Shown here: positions 1 through 61,518 of the stretch, piece after piece
How the letters are laid out: each line of letters starts with the position of its first letter
Numbering within the stretch: the first letter of the stretch is position 1
Source of the DNA: Sinotaia quadrata
Taxonomy: Eukaryota; Mollusca; Gastropoda; Architaenioglossa; Viviparidae
Assembly: GCA_028829895.1 (NCBI GenBank)
Contig: CM054178.1
Coordinates: 69,823,835-69,887,834 of the forward strand
Reading direction: 5' to 3'
DNA: 64,000 nucleotides
The notes under the pieces: model-generated
What the model saw: only the letters and a program-made list of their open reading frames with translations
Told to the model about the DNA's origin: nothing
The model's database searches: none
Program-made: the position numbers and the translations under genes

Positions 1-835
1 TCAGTATTCTTCAACAAAAGAGTCATCTTAAAATAAATGGTGCTTATTATGAAAGCTGGCTGAGCCTTTGAACTCCAAACACTTGGCATAGGTCCAATGA
101 AAACAGAATAGAGTTATAAATAGAATGCATGTTTCTCAAATTTGTTATTAAATTAATTTTCAGCTGTCCTTCTATAACCACTCACTTTTAAGCAATGTTT
201 CTCAACAGTCTAAAAATATTCAAAACTTTTGAAATTACCAGTCATAGAAGATGAAATGAAAATGCAAAATTACAATTTGGAATACACTTTAATGTAAAAT
301 TTAAAAAATAATATTAACAAAATATCTATAACAATCATCAGTTTCATTCCGACTGATAAATCTTCGTCAGGAAAAATTAACAGAAGTAAACATATATTAC
401 AAAAGATAACATTGAAGATATTTAGATTTAATTGTTAGAACAGTCACTAATTGCTAGAAATCTACATAGTGATGGCAATGCTTTTGTTTCAGTTTAATTG
501 AAATGAATAAGCAATATCGGATATGAAAAATCATGAGTAGATATCAAGCCTTTTATGGTTGTATGAAATGTGACAAAACTAAAAGAAAAAATGTGCACGT
601 ATAAATGACGAACCACTGAAATATGTCAAATGATGAACTTGTAACCCATTGCAGAGAATCATGTGAAGGAAAAAAAGATAAATCTTTGCAATGTTATGTT
701 ACAGTTATAAAGAATAATCACTATAATATGTTATATGATGAAGGTTTAGAAGATAAATCAATGTGTGTCGAAAAATGAAGAAATAAAGGGTAAACCACTG
801 CTATGTGTCATATGAAATGTGATAGATACACCTTG
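1..835. other. AT-rich noncoding sequence
   Basis: No supported gene. 336-372 carries a CTGACGAAG...CGGAA-type motif on the minus strand. From about 590 degenerate copies of the following 33-bp repeat appear. Confidence 0.6.
336..372 (-). other. Retroelement-like CTGACGAAG / GAAAC motif
   Basis: Minus strand reads CCTGACGAAGATTTATCAGT followed by CGGAATGAAAC. Two complementary halves (CTGA...TCAG) flank an A/T core. Such motifs are common near the ends of invertebrate retroelements, including Penelope-like ones. Very short, so only a suggestion. Confidence 0.25.
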
Positions 836-1960
836 CAGTGTGTCATACAATGAAGGTATAAAAGATTGCTATGTGTCACATGATGATGGTATAAGAGATT
901 GCTGCATGTCACACAATGAAGATATAAAAGATTACTGTGTCACACAATGAAGATATAAAAGATTACTGTGTGTCACATGATTTAAGTATAAAAGACTACT
1001 ATGTGTCACACATTAATGAATTAAAGATTGCTGTGTGTCACACAATGAAGATAGAAGATTATTGTGTGTCACATGATGATGGTATAAAAGATTGTTATGT
1101 GTCACATGATGTTGGTATAAAAGATTGCTATGTGTCACATGATGTTGGTATAAAAGATTGCTATGTGTCACACATTGATGAATTAAAGATTGCTGTGTGT
1201 CATAATGAAGGTATAAAAGATTGCTATGTGTCACATGATGTTGGTATAAAAGATTGTTATGTGTCACACATTGATAAATTAAAGATTGCTGTGTGTCACA
1301 CATTGATGAATTAAAGATTGCTGTGTGTCATAATGAAGATATAAAAGATTGCTGTGTTACATGATGAGGGTATGAAAGATTGCTATGTGTCACATGATGA
1401 AGGTATGAAAGATTGCTATAATATGATGGTATAAAAGATCACTATGCCTCACACAATGAAGATACCAAAGTTTGCTATGTATCACATGATGACAGTTAAG
1501 ATATAAAATATTGCTGTGTCACCACATGAAGGAATAAATTTGATATGTTACATATCAAAGGTACCAAGAAAAACCAAATCTAGTGTTAGATGTCATATGA
1601 TTAAAAAATTAACATTTGTCACATATAAACGGTAAACCATTCTGATATGTCACAGGAAGAATGAACTTCTGCAATGTATTACATGATGAAGGTATAAAGG
1701 ATAACCATTGCAATACGTATCATGGAAAAGGCAAAAAAAAAAATCTATTGAAATCAAGTCCTGATGAAGCGTATAAAAAATTCTTGTACTTTGTTATGCA
1801 ACAAATGTATAACAATAAAAGATAAACCATTGAAATGTGTCACAAATGAAGGTATAAAGACTAAATGAGTGATGAAGGTATAAAGGGTAACTCAATCATT
1901 GTGATGTCATAAAAGATAGGCCACTCATGTATGGCACACAATGAAGTTATAAAGGAGGAA
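836..1960. repeat. 33-bp minisatellite, degenerate outward
   Basis: Core copies at 836-1440 share GATTGCTATGTGTCACAT with ATGAAGGTATAAAA. They decay to recognisable fragments as far as about 1960. The unit is 33 bp, a multiple of three, so open frames on both strands repeat DVGIKDCYVSH and are not genes. Confidence 0.9.
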
Positions 1961-2162
1961 ATAATCACTACATATGTTCAGTTATGAAGACAAGAGTAAT
2001 AAATTATAATAATTTCAATAATTCCACTTTAAAAAAAAATCACTTTCCCTAAAAAAAAAAACTATCAAAGTATCAAGAATGCAAGACACATCTAGAACTA
2101 GTAGATCTAGTGAATTATTCTGAATAGATGTTTCTATTTTTAACTCATTCTATTTGGTCCAG

Positions 2163-2350
2163 TTGTGACAGGAGCACTGATGGCAACATGGCACATTCTG
2201 GAGTACCTGAAGAACAAGTGGTGCTGTCCAAGTCCACTCAGTGTGGCCATGTTTTGGTCATCTTATTTATGCTGCTGTATTAATAGGGTAGCACATTTCA
2301 ACATATTTTTTGTATTGTTTTCTTCAAGAGTATTAACAGGTTTATCCTGA
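2163..2350 (+). CDS. Possible last exon of an unrecognised plus-strand gene
   Basis: After an acceptor with a good pyrimidine run (CATTCTATTTGGTCCAG) the sequence becomes GC-richer. It reads, after two bases, VTGALMATWHILEYLKNKWC, then CPSPLSVAMFWSSYLCCCIN, continuing hydrophobic to TGA at 2348-2350. Two hydrophobic segments suggest a membrane protein end. I do not recognise the family. Splice site, composition and orientation (converging on DYRK) are the evidence. The upstream exons are outside the window or hidden in repeats, and a chance open block cannot be excluded. Confidence 0.35.
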
Positions 2351-3382
2351 TGATATAAAATGAGACACTATGCATGTTGCTACAATTTAAAAATTAAATC
2401 GCAGATCTCCTATATGTACCATTTATACCAACGCATGTGTACAGCCATTCTGTACAGCTGTGGGTAAGTTAAAAGTGATTGTAAGATTATAAACAAAATC
2501 AACAATGGCAGTCATGTGGAACTGTTATACATTATCATGTGTATACAAGAAGAATGTATTATCACAAACAGTTGAAACAACTCCTTAAATTCATGAACTA
2601 CAAAACATGTAACAGAATTTATTTTTAAAAAATTGTTGAAATTAAATGTTAAAACTGACTTGTAAGTGACAGCATGACAGAACAGAGTGGATAGAAAGTA
2701 AAACAACTACTATATGGCACACTGTGGTAAATTTACTTTGAAAAAGAAATTTGTATGTCAGGCACATTAAAGATCAAGTTGAATAGGAATCTAAGTCAAC
2801 CATGCAAATGGGCTCAGTCATTGATTTAATGTATATAAAATTTCAAAGTCACAGTCCTGATGGAATTACAATACATGTGATCAAAACAATGTGTTTCTGT
2901 AAGATCTTCAATATTATCAATGTACACAAATGAAATTACTGACAACACAAGAGTACTAAAATGCTACTTTTTTATATTGAAGATGCGACACTTGACGAAA
3001 GGAAACCAAGCTCTGCATGAATGTCTCATGTTATAAGCAAAACTCAATTGCATGTTGAGCACAAAATACATGTATACCTTAACGGGGCTAAAGTCCAGAG
3101 CATTTTAGCTGCTTTGCCACATCATGTGGCAATCTCCTGCATGATCAAGAGCTTAGGTTTCTATTCCACTTTTAACTATAAAATAGTAACATTCATAAAA
3201 GTTACTAACTACTTAAATTTTGTCAGGACATTTAGAAATGTAGACATTACTGAAATATCTGGGTTTTGTAATATTTGTGTCTGAAGTGGATTCCTGTTCA
3301 GTTAATTTTTAAGTTTTAAGTACCACATGCAAAAGTGTTTGGATTGATTCTCTTGTAGACTTTCACTTGTTTCAGCATACAA
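2351..3382. other. Noncoding, no recognised feature
   Basis: AT-rich sequence without splice-bounded open blocks. It could be the 3' UTR of the plus-strand candidate. Short open frames at 2512-2706 and 3021-3284 show no coding signal. Confidence 0.5.
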
Positions 3383-3990
3383 TGTACAACATTATCACTT
3401 GAGACTCAAACAGTCAATGTACATTAATATTTGAGACACAAGTACAGACAATGTACATTATCACTCAAGACTCAAACACAGTCAGTGTACATTACCATTA
3501 CCATGCCTGCAAACACAGGCAATGTACATTATCACTCAAGACACAAGCGCAGTCAATGTACATTACCATTCAAGACACAAGCACAGACAATGTACATTAC
3601 ATTCAAGGCACAAGCAGAGACAATGTACATTATCTCTCGAGACAAAGTGCCAACAATGTACATTATCACATGAGACACAAGTGCAAACAATGTACATTAT
3701 CACTCAAGATATAGGCACAATGTACATTATCACCTGAGACACAGACAATGTACAATTTCAGTTGAGACACAGGCACAGACAATGTACATTATCACTCAAT
3801 ATTCAAGCACAGACACTGTACATTATCATTCCAGACACATTATCACTCGAGACACAAGTGCAAATTATGTACATTATCACTCAAGACACAAACATTGACA
3901 ATGTACATTATCACTGAAGACAAAGCACAGACAATGTACATTATCAAGACAAAGCACAGACAATATATATTATCACTCAAAACACTAATG
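3383..3990. repeat. Minisatellite, about 33-36 bp unit
   Basis: About 17 copies share CAATGTACATTATCACTC followed by AAGACACAAGCACAGA, with variable spacing. Overlapping open frames in three phases (3431-3737) are repeat artefacts. Confidence 0.9.
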
Positions 3991-5085
3991 CAGACACAAT
4001 ATTTTGCTTAATTGTGGTATAAATTGTCTTTAAAAACCATCAAATGAGAAAGAGAACATACAGTTGTGCACACAACAATTAAAACTGTCTTAGACTATTC
4101 ATTTTTTAAAATTAATGTTTACTTGACAACATAAATTGACTCTGTATTTGGCCTTGAGTATTATGCCTGTGAATTGTTGACTTGGACTGTTAATATTGGT
4201 TTATTACATAATTGAGATATTTAAACAAATAAATATTACCGTAATAGTGTCTGCTGTTCTAGGGTATCATTGCACTCAAAGTAAATATTTGAACATACTT
4301 CTTGATGGATGTGCTGCTCATTTACATTACTGGATTAAATTGGTCAAAAGGCACAGTATATGTGTTTAATTTTTAAAAAAAAAAAGCATATTTGTTTTTG
4401 TTTATTTCTTTTCTTCTTCAAGTCAAATCATTTAAAAAATAAGATGTTTTTACAATTAAGCTGTATTCAACATTTATGCATAAACCTCATGTCATTATAG
4501 ATAAGTAATCATCCATACACAGTATAGCTGCATATGCATTCACAGAGCATTTGCACATCAGTACCATGCAGTTGTTAGGAGAAATTAAAGGATGAAATAA
4601 CTTAAATGTTGCTGATTGACTTTTATCATGACTACTGCACACATAACTCTAATTTGGTATTGTGTTATGGCTTAAGTGGAAAGTCATAGTGTGATTTGTG
4701 ACTGCTGAAATTACTAAAATGCAGGTGGTATTTAGTTTTAAATTTTAAAAGCAGTCTGTTTTCACTGATTTCTTTTTATGGCACTTTTGATAACAGTCAT
4801 GCAAAAGATACTTTACATGCAGTAATTGATATGTTTATTATTTTTTAAAGTGCAACATAAGGATTGTTAAATGTGAAGTTGATTTTCAAACCTTCTTTGG
4901 AGAGACTCCAAAGCTGAGGCAATTTTTTTTGCAATAGACAACAAGCATATATTTAATTGGCATGTATTAATTTTGCTGTTCATTATTCACAGTATGAAAC
5001 AGTGTGCTTAACAGCTCGTTCCATATATATGATCTGAAGACAATGAAAAAAAATGACCTGCATTTTAAAAAAATTGCATATTTAA
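3991..5085. other. AT-rich intergenic sequence
   Basis: No open block, repeat array or RNA-like structure recognised. Probably spacer between converging transcripts. Confidence 0.5.
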
Positions 5086-6483
5086 AGATTTTATTTTATT
5101 AACAATTTTTTTACAAATAAAATAAAATCTCTCAATTCTGCATTGAGAGATTATATTCCTATGTACAGATTAAGGAAATTTCCTATTTTTATGGAGAACC
5201 TGAGCAATGTGTAAATATTAAATGCATATATATGTTTATAACAAAATAGACAACACAATCCACTATAAATACACACACATACCTACATGCAGACACACAA
5301 ATATTTACATAGATAAATAAAGCCGAGATTTAATACTGTTTTGGTGTAATAATAGATATGTTTGCAAGTTTTGTGAAAAGAGTGGTACACATTGACTGCA
5401 AAGAAGAAACAGATAGACTAGGAAGCCAGTTTTAAAAAAAAAACAACCAAAGGGTCTGATAGTAAACTTAGCCCATGCACCATGCATCTAAAACTGCACT
5501 CAGTCCTAAGACACAGGAAACAAACACCATCCACAATATTTCACATTGAAAACTCAAAACAAATTACAAAAAAGAAATAAAAACAATATTTACTCGGAAA
5601 CAGTTTTCTGAAACAGACTGAATACTATCAATTCAAAATTTTGCAAAACTCATGGAATTCTGTAAATGTTTATTTTTGAGTATTTTTTTTAGTGGTTTGA
5701 TACCACTGTTTACCATTTGTAAGAAATGTCTATTGGCTGGTGAACCATAAATATAGCTATATAAATGATTTCACAATGTATTCTATAAATAATTTTTACT
5801 CAATTTTTTAAAACCTTTAATACCATTCTTTACTGAATTTCATCACTTGTGTCATGATCATTGTAAAAAGGAAATCTGTCAAAGTTGATGAATTTAGATA
5901 ATTATTTATTCTATTAAAAAAAATAAAGTGGACTGCATTTATAAGCTTGTCATCCAGCTGAAACATTTTAAAAAAAATAATTAATTTTGATCCAGAATAG
6001 GTCATCTTAAGTCTAAAATGAGTTTAACATATAAAAAATAGATAGTTCTTTATCTAATGTTTATTCTTCATTGAAGAATGAACACACTTTATATATATTC
6101 ACAATTAATTTGCCGCAAACAATGCTAATAAAGAACTTTACTTCACTCTTACTTTAATTTTTATGCTTATTTATCAGATAAATTTTTGAAGTCACCAAAA
6201 AAGAAGGTGGTGCAAAATTTTTTTTATTTTCTTCACTGAGATTGGGTGCTGGAGACATTACATCTTTGCCCACACAGTTCACAAACATGCCTACATAAGT
6301 GCAAGCATAAAGTTCTACAAATCCAAGTCTGAAATGTTTTGTCCCGTTCACAAAAAATATCACAATCTGCCTTTCTTTACATATGCTGACTATGTTTTAA
6401 AATACCCCACATTCCCCAAACAGAACTGTCTTCCCTGAGCAAAGACATTGGCAGTCTAAGTCTATACCTATCCATGAAGTGGT
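5070..6483 (-). other. Probable DYRK 3' UTR
   Basis: AT-rich, stop-filled sequence follows the stop codon. Several AATAAA signals occur on the minus strand, including near 6055, 5905 and 5665, and a double one at 5090-5100 inside an inverted repeat. The extent is inferred from the last of these. A downstream coding exon is not evident. Confidence 0.45.
5086..5147. terminator. Inverted repeats with AATAAA on both strands
   Basis: Fifteen bases at 5086-5100 are the exact reverse complement of 5116-5130, with a 15-base spacer. Each arm contains AATAAA on its own outgoing strand. A second small hairpin (CTCAAT/ATTGAG, 5-base loop) follows directly. The position suits 3' ends of a minus-strand gene (DYRK) and a plus-strand gene meeting here. 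Function is inferred. Confidence 0.4.
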
Positions 6484-55429
<48,946 letters not shown>

Positions 55430-56290
55430 TATGGTCCTAAACTTTATCCAGTGACTGGACAGTGCACTTCCCCTCCCTACACACACACACGCAGAAGAAG
55501 ATCTGCTAAGTGTCGCCACTACCCATTGCTCTACCGTATCGGCAAAACACAGTGTTATTGTTGTCGACCCTCCGTAAAGACTATACATGGACTCTGCACC
55601 AGGCACAGACGATCGAGTTTCAATGTTTGCGTGTTAGAATGCTTCCAATTTTTTTTTCTTTCGACAACGAATCAAATGACTGCTTAGTGTATCTCAGCCA
55701 TAAAGAAGGGAAAGAAACCGGGGAGGGGGAGGTTTGCAGTGTAACCATCCCCTTTACTATAATTGACTTAACAAGTTCAATTTCCAAAAAATGTATGTGG
55801 TGTGGTGGTGGTGTGACGGGAAGTGTAGGGAGGGTGAAGAGAACAGCCTCCACCCCTCCTCCCCCCCCCACAAAAAAAAAAGAACTTGATCAGATCCAAT
55901 CTTACTGTCTCAATTTAAAAAAAGAGTAGTCTAATTTACACATCTTACCCACGAAACTGTTTAGGACACGTTCTGAAAGAACCTATTAAAGGAATTTACC
56001 CCATGCTGGTAATCCGCCGTCTGCATAAAACACTTCAACGATAGTGATGTTGGGTCTCCACAAGTATTGTGTGTATTGAAATATATAACTCTGTCAAAGC
56101 TTTTTTTTAAGGGAGGTGAAGTGTCGACGTTTTGCTACTTGCAAGGTCGGCCGATGACACTTGTTGTAGTAACTGGTATTTTTTTTAAAAGAAAGAAAGA
56201 AAGAAAAAAGAAAGAAAAAATGAAAGAAAGAAAGAAAGAAAGAATGAATGGGGCACTTTCTAGGTGTTTTATTATAATTTATCACAGACT
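55430..56290. other. Region upstream of the candidate first exon
   Basis: Would hold the promoter and 5' UTR if the first exon is right. No clear TATA or CpG cluster seen. A GAAA microsatellite lies at 56186-56244. Confidence 0.35.
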
Positions 56291-56299
56291 TAACTTTTT

Positions 56300-56735
56300 C
56301 AACTAATGAGTATTACCAATAGGTCTGTAATTGACCTAAGACAGTAGGACAATTTAAAGAATGGCCTATCAACTAATGAGTATTACCAATAGGTCTGTAA
56401 TTGACCTAAGACAGTAGGACAATTTAATGAATGGCCTATCAACTAATGAGTATTACCAATAGGTCTGTAATTGACCTAAGACAGTAGAACAATTTAATGA
56501 ATGGCCTATCAACTAATGAGTATTACCAATAGGTCTGTAATTGACCTAAGACAGTAGGACAATTTAATGAATGGCCTATCAACTAATGAGTATTACCAAT
56601 AGGTCTGTAATTGACCTAAGACAGTAGGACAATTTAATGAATGGCCTATCAACTAATGAGTATTACCAATAGGTCTGTAATTGACCTAAGACAGTAGGAC
56701 AATTTAATGAATGGTGAATGGCCTATCAACGATCT
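56300..56735. repeat. 70-bp minisatellite, six copies
   Basis: Contains AGTATTACCAATAGGTCTGT then AATTGACCTAAGACAGTAG. Copies almost identical. Confidence 0.96.
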
Positions 56736-57129
56736 TTGATTCCTTTCCTTCTCTTTTAGTTTAAAAAAATAATATTTTTTACATTTAAATTCATAAATGT
56801 CATGGAAGATATGCAATCTTACAATTCTTCAAAGTTCATTTACATTAATAATAAATTTTTTATTTAAATTATTTTGTGTGAGTTCAGCGTTTAATCTTGC
56901 AAGGCTCGAAGTGAAGTACAATAATTATATATAAAATACACGAGATATACACTTAAAAAGAAAAGTAAAGATAATATGAAAGAACAAATTAATCTACAAG
57001 GGTTATCAAGATGGGCAGTGTGACATTAACCAAAGACATTAAATTTCAGGTAGCCCAGCCGTTTGCTGTCAAAAGACAGTTTTCACCTAAATTCACCGGT
57101 ATCCAGTTTTATTTGTTACAGCATTCAAA

Positions 57130-57440
57130 AATGAAAACATTGTCGTCCTGGTAAAAGGAAGAGGAGACAAAAAGGAAGAGCAGAAAGGGAGACGAGACAA
57201 AAAGGGAGACGAGATAGAAAGAGAAAATAGTCGTCCTGGTAAAAGGGAGAGGCGACAAAAAGGGAGACGAGACAGAAAGAGAAAATAGTCGTCCTGGTAA
57301 AGACGAGGCAAAAAGGGAGACGAGACAGAAAGAGAAAATAGTCGTCCTGGTAAAGATGAGGCAAAAAGGGAGACGAGACAGAAAGAGAAAATAGTCGTCC
57401 TGGTAAAACGGAGAGGGAGACAAAAAGTGAAAACAGTTTC
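57130..57440. repeat. ~57-bp purine-rich minisatellite, five to six copies
   Basis: Contains AGTCGTCCTGGTAAA then GGGAGACGAGACAGAAAGAG. Minus frames give Leu/Phe/Ser-rich artefacts. Confidence 0.92.
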
Positions 57441-57873
57441 GGTGGTAAAAGGGGGAGGATACAAGAACAAAAGGAAGATGTGTATTTTAGTTTACACTGC
57501 TGGTTACAAACTGTCTGTTTTACATTTCAAAAAGTTTAAGTATTAGACTAAGGTATCTAAAAGTATTAGTGTTACCTCTAAAAGAAATTGGTATAATGTC
57601 TAAGATATCAAACAGCTCTTAAACAAAAGTGTGCCATGTTACAGTAATGCTTCTGAGATTCAAAACATCTCAAAAGCACTAATGCAACATCTGAGATTTC
57701 ACATGTTTAAGAAAGTATTAGTGTAACCTATGAGTTCTCAAAAGGTAACAGTTACAATTCAACAAAACATTTGAGTGTCAGTCTCTCCTTAGACAAGGGC
57801 ATTAAATTTAGCCCAGTCACATTTCACAAAACAAACAAATATATATATATAGTATTTTTCATACAAGCTATAG

Positions 57874-57874
<1 letters not shown>

Positions 57875-57944
<70 letters not shown>
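57875..57944. repeat. (GT)n microsatellite
   Basis: 70 bases of GT. Confidence 0.98.
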
Positions 57945-57945
<1 letters not shown>

Positions 57946-58864
57946 TTCTGTTTTCTTTTTCTTTTAAAAAAACAAAATAAAACCTTGAACTACAATTGTC
58001 TTCTAAGGCCAAATAAATAACTTCCACGATTGACATCAAAATTCCCGCGAATGACATCATAATTCCCACGATTGACATTATAATTCAAGAATATGTAAAT
58101 AGCCTGTAAAGAAAGAAAGCAGATTGACAATCCTAAAAATTCATCAATTTGCCTGTCTAATGTATTTGTCTATTTATCTATTTGCACTTGCATGCATGAA
58201 AGCATTATGTGTGTGTGTGTGTGTGTGTTGGTGGATTTAATTATTTTACTTAGTAAACGGATAAGTGAAATAACTTAAGCTACCTTCTCTCTCTCCCTCT
58301 CTCTGGCGGGCGCACACAAATGCACACTCACATGCCTACACGCTATAACACACATTTACTATGCTATCCATAGAGACTATGACTAGACAGTCAGAGAGAG
58401 AATAACGAATACTTATGATCTCGTAATGGGCACCAAGTATCAAAGAAAAGTCAAGGTGTGACAATACACAACTCTGAATTGCTCAGCTAAGAATTCTTCA
58501 TATCACATCGCTCAACTTGTTCTTTGCTTAATAAAGAAAAAATTATCATGAAGGATGTGAAGACGTATCAAAGAAGGCTTCCCGATTCCGACCAATCATT
58601 CAAGGTCTGTTTAGCAAGCGGTCGACAGTTGTATCTGCCTGTTAAAGGATCTATGTTCGGTTCATAAGTGCATAAACCACGATATATCTATATTTAGATT
58701 GTGCCCCATTTACAGTGCTACTAATTTTGCAGACAAGTGAAGCGTTAGCTAGAGATTCAGTGGTGTCATAAACTAGCATTTGAGCATTCTAGCGGATTTG
58801 AGGATTTTTTTTTCCTGTGTGCGCAAATGTGCAACAGGGGCGACAAACTATCTAGTCTTTCAAA

Positions 58865-59135
58865 TTGTCAATAATCACTAATAAAAAGATCTTCAACACT
58901 AAAACACTCGGCACATGCTGTAGTCAATAATCACTAATAAACAGATCTTCAATATGCGCGACCTAAAACACAAGGCACATGCTGTATTGTACCAGCCGAC
59001 GAGCTCCATACAAGGTCCACCATTACGAACATACTGGGGTGGTTGGGTAAACCCAGAGTGGGAATCGAACTCAAACTGGTTTTCGAACGAGTGGCTAGTA
59101 CCTTGCCTCTGTGACATCGCCTGTATCCCATACGG
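58865..59135 (-). mobile_element. tRNA-derived SINE-like element
   Basis: Minus strand has GGCGATGTCACAGAGGCAAG, a degenerate A-box region, then GAGTTCGATTCCC, a good B box, about 50 bases on. A body ending GCATGTGCCTTGTGTTTTAG follows. The tail segment (GGCACATGCTGTA with AATCACTAATAAA) is tandemly duplicated at 58865-58985. Confidence 0.45.
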
Positions 59136-59439
59136 AGATACACAGAAAGATGGATCGCCCGATAACACAACGTTTCCAATACAGATTGGCAGGCAGGAAT
59201 TCCCCTTTATTAGAGAGAAATTGCACTAATCTCAATCTCCCGATATCTTATAAATCTTCATCCGGTTGAAGATTATCGTCTGAATCGACAGAAACTGATT
59301 TTTAACAAAAATTAAAAGGTCGAATAACATCAACTCTAATTATTACTAATTTCCGAGTCTTAACCATCCTGCCTTCTGAATCAATTAATAGTTTTCACAG
59401 AGATGTCTGTCATGTCAACATTCCACTTCTACATGGTGT

Positions 59440-60000
59440 ATACAAAAAGAAGAGGCTTGCCCAACAACCCTCTCTCCCCCCCATTAAACGTTTGCAGAAA
59501 GAAGGACCAGCCTTTCATACAACTCTCTCTCTCTCGCCACGTATACTATTTTCAGAAAGCATGGCCTGCCTTTCATGTGATTAAGACTCCTTTCTTTCCT
59601 GACATTCTCTTTGTAGAAAGAAAGGCTTGTCTCTGCCTCTCTTCTCTCTTCTGCAACATTCTGTTTGTAGAGAGAAGAGCATGCCTTTCCAACAACCCTC
59701 TCTTCTGCAACATTCTGTTTGTAGGTAGAAGAGCCTGACTTTCCTACAACTGTTTGCAATAGGAAGGGCCTACCTCTGCCTTCCAGCAACCCTCTCTTTC
59801 GTCACATATTAATTACAGAAAAGGGGTCTGCCTTCCCAACAACCTTCTCTTCCCTCACATTTGCAGAATAAAGGGCCTGCATCTGCAACAACCCTCTCTT
59901 TCTCCACATATTGCTTGCAGAAAGAGGGGCTTGCATTTTCCCAACCCTCTTTTCCCAAATACTGTCTGCGGAAAGAAGGGCCGCCACCCTCCTCTGACTG
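59440..60000. repeat. Diverged ~70-bp repeats, C/T-rich
   Basis: Six to eight loose copies of TTTGCAGAAAGA.GG.CTGCC with CAACAACCCTCTCTT. Frames on either strand are artefacts. Confidence 0.7.
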
Positions 60001-60050
60001 TATCACCTGTCAAGTTTGATACCTCATCTGTTTGATGATTTGAACTAGAA

Positions 60051-61518
60051 CAGCGATCCTCAAAGGGTGTACCGCGAAATTGCGTGGCTGTGCCGCGAGA
60101 AAGAAACAAGAAAATATGAAAATATAAAATAGGTATTAAATATTTTGAACAATGTTATTTATTTATTACAAGAGGAACAATTAAACTGTAAGTTATACAA
60201 ACTGGTATGGTTGAAATTAATAAGCAAATAATTACATTTTTTATAATTCAATGAAAAGTATGTTCTTGTTTACTTTTGCACAACTGTTCAATACGGGGTC
60301 GAATCGCACACAAACACACCCGTAATATATGATCAAGGGAAATAAGTTACTCACGTTTCTTATTTTTAATGCTGGCCAGTGCAGAAAATCCCTGTTCGCA
60401 CAAGTAGCTTGTCGAAAACTGTTAGTATAGATAGGGCATCTTCTGATAACACTGAGAACTCTCTTTTTTTTCTTTTTCTTTCTTTTATTTATTTATTTTT
60501 GGGGGAAAAACTCCAGAACTTAAGTAAGAGGTTTTCTAATATCAAACCGGAAGTAATCTTCAGATCAGTATCAGATGTGAGAGGAAACATTTCAAAGTTT
60601 TTGTTTACAACTTTTACCTTCCATATTTTAATTTTTCTCAAGAACCCATGCAGCATGTCACTTGATATAATGAGGTTTTCTAACACCACCCCCACCCCAC
60701 CTCTGCATACCCGAACGATGGCTTTTGTTTAAATGTCCACAAATATCAGTCAGGTATGCACATTTTTAACACCGTGTCTTTTATTTTAACCAGGGCGGCA
60801 AACTCAGGTTTCTCTGTAGTAAAAATTTCTAAAAACTCATTCCTCAATTCATAAAATCTGGAGGGTAACTTGCCTTTGGACAATCAGCGAATATCGGTGT
60901 GAAGGACCAGCATCTCGTGACGAGTTCTTGCTAAGTTTAGTTTTAATGTAGTTAATCATGGCAATTACTGAGTCCATTATGCTCCTCAGGAATCATTTTA
61001 GCTACCAAAGCTTCTCGATGAAAAAAACACAGCGAGTTAGGAAAATCTTGCTTTAATCTTGAAATAAAACCGGTAATTCGATCCGTCATTGCTGACACAC
61101 CATCAGTGCACTCTGAAATACAATTTCCCCAACATAGCTAATTTTCTTCCATCACGGGTGTCCATAGAATTGTACAAATCTAATTCTGTTGATGTCGCAA
61201 GTAATTACATGCATGATAAGAACTGTCAACAACAGAGCCTTCGTCTAAAAATCTTATAAAACTCATTAGTTGGCATTTTGGGCTTTTGTCTGTCGACTCA
61301 TCCAGTTGAAGTGAATTTTTTTTACTATCATATAGTTTTACGATTACTTGTTTCTGGATGTCAGAGGACATGTCTTCTTTGCGGCGAGAAATTGTCTCAT
61401 TCGACAAAGTGAGGGGAGAGATGCTTGGGATTAACAAATAAATTCTTATAGAAATATTTAAATGGTGAATATTCTTTTGTATTCTACTTGAGTTTTCTAC
61501 CGTGTCTTTCTTCGTCAC
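60051..61518 (-). pseudogene. Decayed hAT transposase (ZBED5/SCAND3-like)
   Basis: Minus-strand fragments in the correct order but different frames: LSNETISRRKEDMSSDIQKQ with LQLDESTDKSPKC; then ECTDGVSAMTDRITGFISRL with FFHREALVAKMIP; LVLHTDIR; RFYELRNEFLEIF; LRKIKIWKVKVVNKNFEMFP; and a C-terminal YLCEQGFSALASIKNKKRE. Stops and frameshifts separate them, so it is inactive. A hAT-like terminus (CAGCGATCCTCAAAGGGTGT) at 60051 marks the 3' end. The opposite terminus is uncertain. Confidence 0.82.

Noticed and set aside
57093..57470. Leu/Phe/Ser-rich minus frames resembling membrane proteins
   Set aside because: Purine-rich minisatellite read on the opposite strand in three frames.
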